Source: an uncultured Desulfovibrio sp. (GTDB taxonomy: Bacteria > Desulfobacterota > Desulfovibrionia > Desulfovibrionales > Desulfovibrionaceae). From it: a stretch of 39,259 nucleotides of DNA. The translations under genes were made by a program, and so were the position numbers. The notes under the pieces are model-generated. The model did no database searches and had not been told where the DNA came from. It saw only the letters and a list, made by a program, of their open reading frames with translations. The number at the start of each line of letters is the position of its first letter. Within the stretch, counting starts at the first letter, position 1. Positions 34,994 to 39,259 of the stretch are shown in pieces. The stretch is from positions 1 to 39,259 of the forward strand of contig CAMQVJ010000019.1 of the NCBI GenBank assembly GCA_947038175.1, written 5' to 3'.

Positions 34994-36297
34994 TATTTTG
35001 GTCTGTTATCAATAACACGAACAGCCTTACCTTCACTTCTAGGTATGCTTTGTGGTTCAACGAGGCGCACTTTGGTACTCACACCAAGAAACTCTTTGAT
35101 TGTTTTTTGAATAGAACTTTCACGTTTTTGCAGACCTTTAATGGTGTCGTCAAAATGTTCTTCTGAAATTTCCACTTGCACTTCAACATTATCAAGGACG
35201 CCGTCACGGGTGACTATAATTTGATAATGTGGTGAGGTGCCTGCTTCTTCTAAAATAATGCCTTCAATTTGAGATGGGTAAACATTCACGCCACGAATGA
35301 TAAGCATATCATCAGATCGACCAGTCAAGCGGTTAATGCGTGAAAACGTTCTGCCACAAGAGCAAGGAGTGGTGTTAATAGACGTCATATCCCTTGTGCG
35401 ATAGCGCAAGAGGGGTATGCCTTCTTTTGTAAGGGTAGTTATAACAAGTTCCCCTTCTTCACCGTGTGGCACTTGCTCGCCTGTAATTGGATTAATGGTT
35501 TCGATAAAAAACTGATCTTCTTGAATATGCATAGTGCCGTGTTGCCCTTCTGTGCATTCAATGGCAACACCAGGCCCCATAACTTCTGAAAGACCGTAAA
35601 TATTATAGGCTTTTATGCCGAGTTTTTCTTCAATGTCGTGGCGCATAGCTTCTGTCCAAGGTTCTGCACCAAAAACACCCACTCGTAAAGGAAGTTCTTT
35701 AATATCAATGCCAATTTCCTTAGCTGCCTCATGTAAATAAAGGGCGTATGACGGCGTACAGCAAAGCCCTGTTGCGCCAAAATCTTTCATGAGTTGTACT
35801 TGACGTTTTGTTGAGCCACCAGACATAGGAATGGCTACAGCACCAAGCCTTTCTGCGCCGTAGTGAGCTCCAAGACCACCCGTGAAAAGCCCATAACCAT
35901 AAGCAATATGGAGTACGTCTTTTTGATTCAAGCCAACGCTTGCATAGGAACGAGCCATGCAGTCTGCCCAGTTATTGATATCTCTTTGAGTGTAACCAAC
36001 AACCGTCGCTCTTCCTGTTGTTCCGCTTGAGGCATGCAGGCGAACAATATTTTCTTTTGGCACAGCAAAAAGCCCATAAGGGTAATTATTGCGCATATCT
36101 TGTTTTTCAGTAAAGGGAAGGAGTTTTATATCAGCAAGACTTTTTACATCAGCAGGAGTAATACCAATTTCATCAAACTTTCTTTGATAGAATGGTACGT
36201 TTGCGTAAATTCTTGCGCAAAGGTTTTGTAAACGACGTAATTGTAAAGCCTCTAGCTCTTCACGAGGTAGGGTTTCGGTCTCTGTTTGAAACATCAT
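34993..36297 (-). CDS. phenylacetate-CoA ligase-like AMP-forming enzyme (second copy)
   Basis: This 434-residue acid-CoA ligase is a paralog of the one at 15614-16909. The P-loop is SGTTGRA (91-97). The PaaK core is [35 protein letters not shown] is conserved, the hinge is [20 protein letters not shown], and the C-terminal catalytic lysine lies in [10 protein letters not shown]. It forms arylacetyl-CoA or a similar thioester in the cytoplasm. AAGGAG lies upstream of the start. The stop overlaps the start of the PHP-like gene by one base, so they form an operon. Three GTTAAC sites lie in the 322-bp upstream region. Confidence 0.92.
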   Translation of the reverse strand: MMFQTETETLPREELEALQLRRLQNLCARIYANVPFYQRKFDEIGITPADVKSLADIKLLPFTEKQDMRNNYPYGLFAVPKENIVRLHASSGTTGRATVVGYTQRDINNWADCMARSYASVGLNQKDVLHIAYGYGLFTGGLGAHYGAERLGAVAIPMSGGSTKRQVQLMKDFGATGLCCTPSYALYLHEAAKEIGIDIKELPLRVGVFGAEPWTEAMRHDIEEKLGIKAYNIYGLSEVMGPGVAIECTEGQHGTMHIQEDQFFIETINPITGEQVPHGEEGELVITTLTKEGIPLLRYRTRDMTSINTTPCSCGRTFSRINRLTGRSDDMLIIRGVNVYPSQIEGIILEEAGTSPHYQIIVTRDGVLDNVEVQVEISEEHFDDTIKGLQKRESSIQKTIKEFLGVSTKVRLVEPQSIPRSEGKAVRVIDNRPK

Positions 36298-36369
36298 AAA
36301 GCGAACTCCTTTTTATTGAAAACCACTCAAAGGTGATTTTAAAAAATGCCTTATTTTAGATTTATGGTC

Positions 36370-36420
36370 AAGGTTAACACGTCATCATTTTATAATTTAA
36401 TTTATTTTTTTGTTAACCTT
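36370..36420. promoter_or_regulatory. 9-bp inverted repeat upstream of the second ligase
   Basis: AAGGTTAAC (36370-36378) and GTTAACCTT (36412-36420) are perfect complements 33 nt apart; each core GTTAAC is itself a palindrome. A third GTTAAC is at 36588-36593. The pair lies 73-123 bp before the ligase start on the minus strand, a suitable place for a looped or paired operator. The remainder of 36298-36619 is AT-rich with no gene. Confidence 0.4.
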
Positions 36421-36619
36421 CAAGCATCATCATTATAAATGCGTAAAACGGCATGACAGAAATGTGAAAAAGGAAGGGCGCAAAGCTTAGAATTAAAAGG
36501 AAGGAATATAGAGTAAGTTGATAAAATGAAAGGGGTTTATTAGAATAAAAGAGAGATATGAGAGGAATAGTAAGATGATTCTATAGAGTTAACGAACTAA
36601 TGATAAAAATCAGAATGTC

Positions 36620-38002
36620 TTATGTGCTTATTTTACGAGAAGAGGGATTAGCCATTAAACCAAACTGTTGCCATGTGCGTTTATAAAAAAACAGAAGTAA
36701 GAAGCATGTTGATAATATACAGCTAAAGAGGGCAGTTAGATACACTGCGAAGATGCCATATTGCAAAGTCACGCCAAAAAAATACGCGCAGGGGACATTA
36801 AACACCCATGTGCTACTCACATTGACGAGTGCGTTGAGTTTATTAGCGCCAACGCCTGAGAAAATCCCCGATAGGGTAGCATTTATGGACATAAAGGGCA
36901 GCATGAAACACGCAAAATTCAGGTAGTACATGGCTTCGAATATAACATTTGCGTCTTCACTCATAAATTGAGCGATGGGATAACGTACAGCGTAGAGAAT
37001 GCAAGATAGAAAACATGAAAGTAGAGCAATTGCATAGAGGCTTTTTTTGCTAAACAAATAAATGCCTGCGTAGTCCCTCGCGCCCATGAGATGTCCAACG
37101 AGTATGCCTAAAGATATTGCAATGGCGGATATGATAAATAAAATAATGGATTGCACTCGCACCCCAAGCGTCATGCCTGCAATAATGCTACTGGTATTTA
37201 TGGGGAGTGATAATATAATCAACATAATCAGCATACTACCAGATTGAGAAATAAATGATCCAAGGGCTGCTGGTATGCCAATGCGAAAAACATAGGGCAG
37301 GGCTTTTTTGTTCCAGCGTATAGATGTTATTGATTTTGTTGTTAGTATTTTGGAATGCCAAAGCTCGTAAATATTATACAGGCAGCCGATTATGCCTGAT
37401 AGCGTTGTCGCCCACGCAACACCGTGATAGGAAAAATTAGGAAAACCAAACGCACCAGTGCCAAAACCTATGCTGGCTACAAAATTTATTGTGCATACGA
37501 TAAAAAGTGTTCGGCATGGTATTTTTGTGCGCTTGTAAGCACGAAAAACTCCATTTATCATTATCATAAGATAATAAAACGGTAAATTACAGGCGTATGC
37601 GATTATAAATGTTTGTATGATAGGGACAAGGCTCGAATCTTCCAAATGGGAGAGAGGTAAATAAAATATTCCAAGAATGGTCATGCTTGCAATAAAAATT
37701 CCCATGGAAAAACAAATATATAACATGGAAAAAACATAGCGAGAAGCACGTATTGGTTTTTGCGCCCCTAAGGATTGCGCTATGGTGCTTGAAAATCCCG
37801 TTCCTGCAAAAGACACAATAAGAATAATTATCATATAAATTTGAGAGACAATTCCAAGCCCTGCTTGAACCGATTCGCCAAGCTTACCTGCTACCCATAA
37901 ATCGGTGAGGGATATGCACATATGACAAAGCATTAAGGCGAGTTGAGGTATACTAAAATAGAATAACTCTTTAACTGTGGGTGTTTCTCGCTTTGTGTTC
38001 AT
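36620..38002 (-). CDS. MATE family exporter (second copy)
   Basis: This 460-residue inner-membrane antiporter has about 12 hydrophobic helices and two-fold MATE repeats. LTDLWVAGKLGESVQAGLGIVSQIYMI in the first half and the AISLGILVGHLMGARDY loop in the second are typical. The substrate could be a drug or a metabolite. A strong inverted repeat at 38025-38069 lies between the upstream flavodoxin gene and this one, so its expression is probably separate or reduced by partial termination. The ribosome site is weak. Confidence 0.9.
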   Translation of the reverse strand: MNTKRETPTVKELFYFSIPQLALMLCHMCISLTDLWVAGKLGESVQAGLGIVSQIYMIIILIVSFAGTGFSSTIAQSLGAQKPIRASRYVFSMLYICFSMGIFIASMTILGIFYLPLSHLEDSSLVPIIQTFIIAYACNLPFYYLMIMINGVFRAYKRTKIPCRTLFIVCTINFVASIGFGTGAFGFPNFSYHGVAWATTLSGIIGCLYNIYELWHSKILTTKSITSIRWNKKALPYVFRIGIPAALGSFISQSGSMLIMLIILSLPINTSSIIAGMTLGVRVQSIILFIISAIAISLGILVGHLMGARDYAGIYLFSKKSLYAIALLSCFLSCILYAVRYPIAQFMSEDANVIFEAMYYLNFACFMLPFMSINATLSGIFSGVGANKLNALVNVSSTWVFNVPCAYFFGVTLQYGIFAVYLTALFSCILSTCFLLLFFYKRTWQQFGLMANPSSRKIST

Positions 38003-38024
38003 AGATTATTTTTATGTGTATGGT

Positions 38025-38069
38025 GAAAGAAACACGGGTATACATTTTCTTTGTACCCGTGTTTCTTTC
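38025..38069 (-). terminator. strong terminator after the flavodoxin gene
   Basis: A 16-bp perfect stem (38025-38040 with 38054-38069) with a 13-nt loop begins immediately after the flavodoxin stop codon. The minus strand continues with TTTCTTTC inside the closing arm. It should end or attenuate transcription before the MATE gene. Confidence 0.75.
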
Positions 38070-38606
38070 TTAGTTAGATTGACTTGTGAGAAGATTCTTT
38101 ATGAAAGTTTGAACATTCAGTAAGTCTGCTTCATTGGGGTGTTTTTTTGCTTCCTCAATGCGTTCTTTTCTTTCGTCTGTCATGGGGTGTGCTTGATTTT
38201 GTGGCATTTTCGCCATGGCGGTAAGTAGTTTTGGGTCAACTTTTCCCATGCAGAGAAAAGAACCCAAAACTGTATTATTTAATGCAGGGTCAGATAAAAG
38301 GGCTTCTGCTTTTTGTATGCAGTCTTGTGCGTGTGCTGAGTCGGGATATGCCCCTAGTGTTCCAAAAAGTATGATAGTCGTATTCTTTATTGTTTTAAAA
38401 TAGTTTAGGACTTTTTCATCAGGTAGACCTTTATCCACCCAATACCCAATGGCTAAGAGGTCAAAATCCTGATAGTTTTCAGCGCTGCCAGTGCTATCGA
38501 TGCTGCCAATGGGACATAGAGTGGGATTTGGCATAACAGCAGAAACGGCTTCGGCGAGCATTTGCGTGTTCCCTGTGCGAGATGAATAGACGATAAGTGA
38601 TTTCAT
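38070..38606 (-). CDS. flavodoxin family protein
   Basis: This 178-residue FMN protein has the phosphate loop SSRTGNT near the N-terminus, the 60s-type loop in AIGYWVDKGLPDE and a LFGTLGAYPDSAHAQ segment. The C-terminal HPMTDERKERIEEAKKHP region is found in a flavodoxin subgroup next to heme or tetrapyrrole reductases (HmuF/BilS-like). It probably supplies single electrons to a partner enzyme. It follows the hutX-like gene by 34 nt in the same direction, so a role in anaerobic heme handling is a reasonable inference. The partner enzyme may lie outside the window. Confidence 0.82.
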   Translation of the reverse strand: MKSLIVYSSRTGNTQMLAEAVSAVMPNPTLCPIGSIDSTGSAENYQDFDLLAIGYWVDKGLPDEKVLNYFKTIKNTTIILFGTLGAYPDSAHAQDCIQKAEALLSDPALNNTVLGSFLCMGKVDPKLLTAMAKMPQNQAHPMTDERKERIEEAKKHPNEADLLNVQTFIKNLLTSQSN

Positions 38607-38640
38607 TATTTTTCCAATGTACGATTTGTTGCTGTACGAT

Positions 38641-39156
38641 TTATGCTGTATGGTTTGTTGTAAATTCTTTTTTCATATTTAGAAAGGAATCTTTGGCTTC
38701 TGGAATTAAGACACGGTTTTCACGTCCCACGTAAATGGAAAATTTGACCTCGCCAGCTTCATTGAAAAATTGAAGAGATAGACTTTCTAAGCCCATAAAA
38801 GGCATAGATAAAAAGGCAATAGAAGCAAGATCTTCTACGTCTATATGTCCATGTAAAGCCTCTTTTCCATTTAAGTTGAAATAGCCATGACCGAAAGAGC
38901 CTTTATTTAATGCGCCACAAATTTCAAATGTTGAGCCTAAATGTTGCACAATAAATGTACATTTTTCCCAGGTGATGAGTTGCTTCCATATTTCTTCAAA
39001 TGCGTCTTTTGAGGCAAAGCTAATCATTGTTTCAGGTAAAGCTGAGGCGACTTCGAGTTCTGTCGTATTATGTTCCTTTGCTATTTGTGAAAGCATAAGG
39101 GGCTTATTTTCTTCTAAATACTTTGTGAGAACCGTTTGTAGTTCAGTATTACTCAT
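38641..39156 (-). CDS. hutX: HutX/ChuX-family cytosolic heme-utilisation protein
   Basis: This 171-residue protein binds or carries heme in the cytoplasm after import. Family signatures are the N-terminal helical part with MLSQIAKEHNTTELEVASALP, VQHLGSTFEICGALNKGSFGHGYFNL, HGHIDVEDLASIAFLSMPFMGLESLSLQFF and KFSIYVGRENR. AAGGAG precedes the ATG (39165-39170 on the minus strand). It is the first gene of a pair with the flavodoxin. A heme importer or a radical-SAM heme-opening enzyme is expected nearby but is not seen here. A composite hairpin element lies upstream. Confidence 0.85.
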   Translation of the reverse strand: MSNTELQTVLTKYLEENKPLMLSQIAKEHNTTELEVASALPETMISFASKDAFEEIWKQLITWEKCTFIVQHLGSTFEICGALNKGSFGHGYFNLNGKEALHGHIDVEDLASIAFLSMPFMGLESLSLQFFNEAGEVKFSIYVGRENRVLIPEAKDSFLNMKKEFTTNHTA

Positions 39157-39204
39157 TTTTATTTCTCCTTGATTTTATAAATGTAAATTCCTGTCAATTC
39201 CAAC

Positions 39205-39259
39205 ATATGAGGTTTCCAAAGGACATCATGTCCTTTGGTGGAGAGTTTGAGAGGCAAAG
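39205..39259 (-). repeat. composite hairpin element, copy D, cut by window end
   Basis: In reverse orientation: ATGAGGTTT (39207-39215), stem 2 CCAAAGGACAT (39216-39226) with its complement (39228-39238), then the left arm of stem 1 GAGAGGC (39250-39256) and the window end. It lies about 50 bp upstream of hutX, so it may also affect that promoter. Confidence 0.75.

Noticed and set aside
39165-39203. TTGGAA-18-TATAAA promoter for hutX
   Set aside because: The predicted start would fall inside the ribosome site, so it is not a convincing functional promoter.

Overview
The window looks like a chromosomal segment of a low-GC member of the Desulfovibrionaceae (Desulfobacterota). The clues are the gene families, not any single marker: a DUF1786 protein, two PaaK-type arylacetate-CoA ligases, a small secreted protein of a type common in Desulfovibrio, a stand-alone methionine synthase activation-domain protein, AgcS, and a sigma-54 gene plus a sigma-54 promoter in front of fliD. 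This placement is an inference. No transposase, integrase, phage gene or CRISPR array was seen.

Layout. 1-1024 has no credible gene and holds hairpins and three copies of a tandem repeat. 1025-6053 carries an iron-sulfur flavoprotein, a small secreted protein, a GntR/FCD regulator, a beta-carbonic anhydrase, and a divergent MerR regulator/MATE exporter pair with a recognisable MerR-type operator. 6054-10882 has ligA and uvrB on the minus strand, each followed by hairpin-rich DNA. 11153-15453 is a flagellar pair: a very long FliD behind a sigma-54 promoter, and a FliS with a long disordered tail. 15614-18360 (minus) has a first PaaK-type ligase and a DUF1786 protein. 18591-20469 (plus) has an Asn-rich secreted protein and an intact PHP phosphoesterase. 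20539-27596 (minus) has a YhaN/YhaO-type SMC-like ATPase and nuclease pair and a TPR-like protein. 28118-32009 (plus) has rpoN, a D,D-carboxypeptidase and an AgcS symporter. 32211-32819 (minus) has an uncharacterised protein and a possible 48-residue small protein. 33238-33900 (plus) is the B12-dependent MetH activation-domain protein. 34069-36297 (minus) has tRNA-Arg(UCU) and a second PaaK ligase translationally coupled to a PHP-like protein that has lost most metal ligands. 36620-39156 (minus) has a hutX-flavodoxin heme-handling pair and, beyond a strong terminator, a second MATE exporter.

The most unusual signal outside genes is a family of composite intergenic elements at about 6085-6339, 8551-8719, 17041-17221 and 39205-39259. 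They keep the same order of hairpins while the stems change in both arms together. The most unusual coding signals are the enlarged FliD, the tailed FliS, the PHP-like protein without its usual ligands, and the 1630-residue YhaN-like ATPase with membrane segments.

How the genes may work together: RpoN probably drives fliD. The MerR protein probably controls its divergent MATE pump. The two ligases may activate aryl acids from amino-acid fermentation. HutX and the flavodoxin may serve heme uptake or anaerobic heme breakdown.
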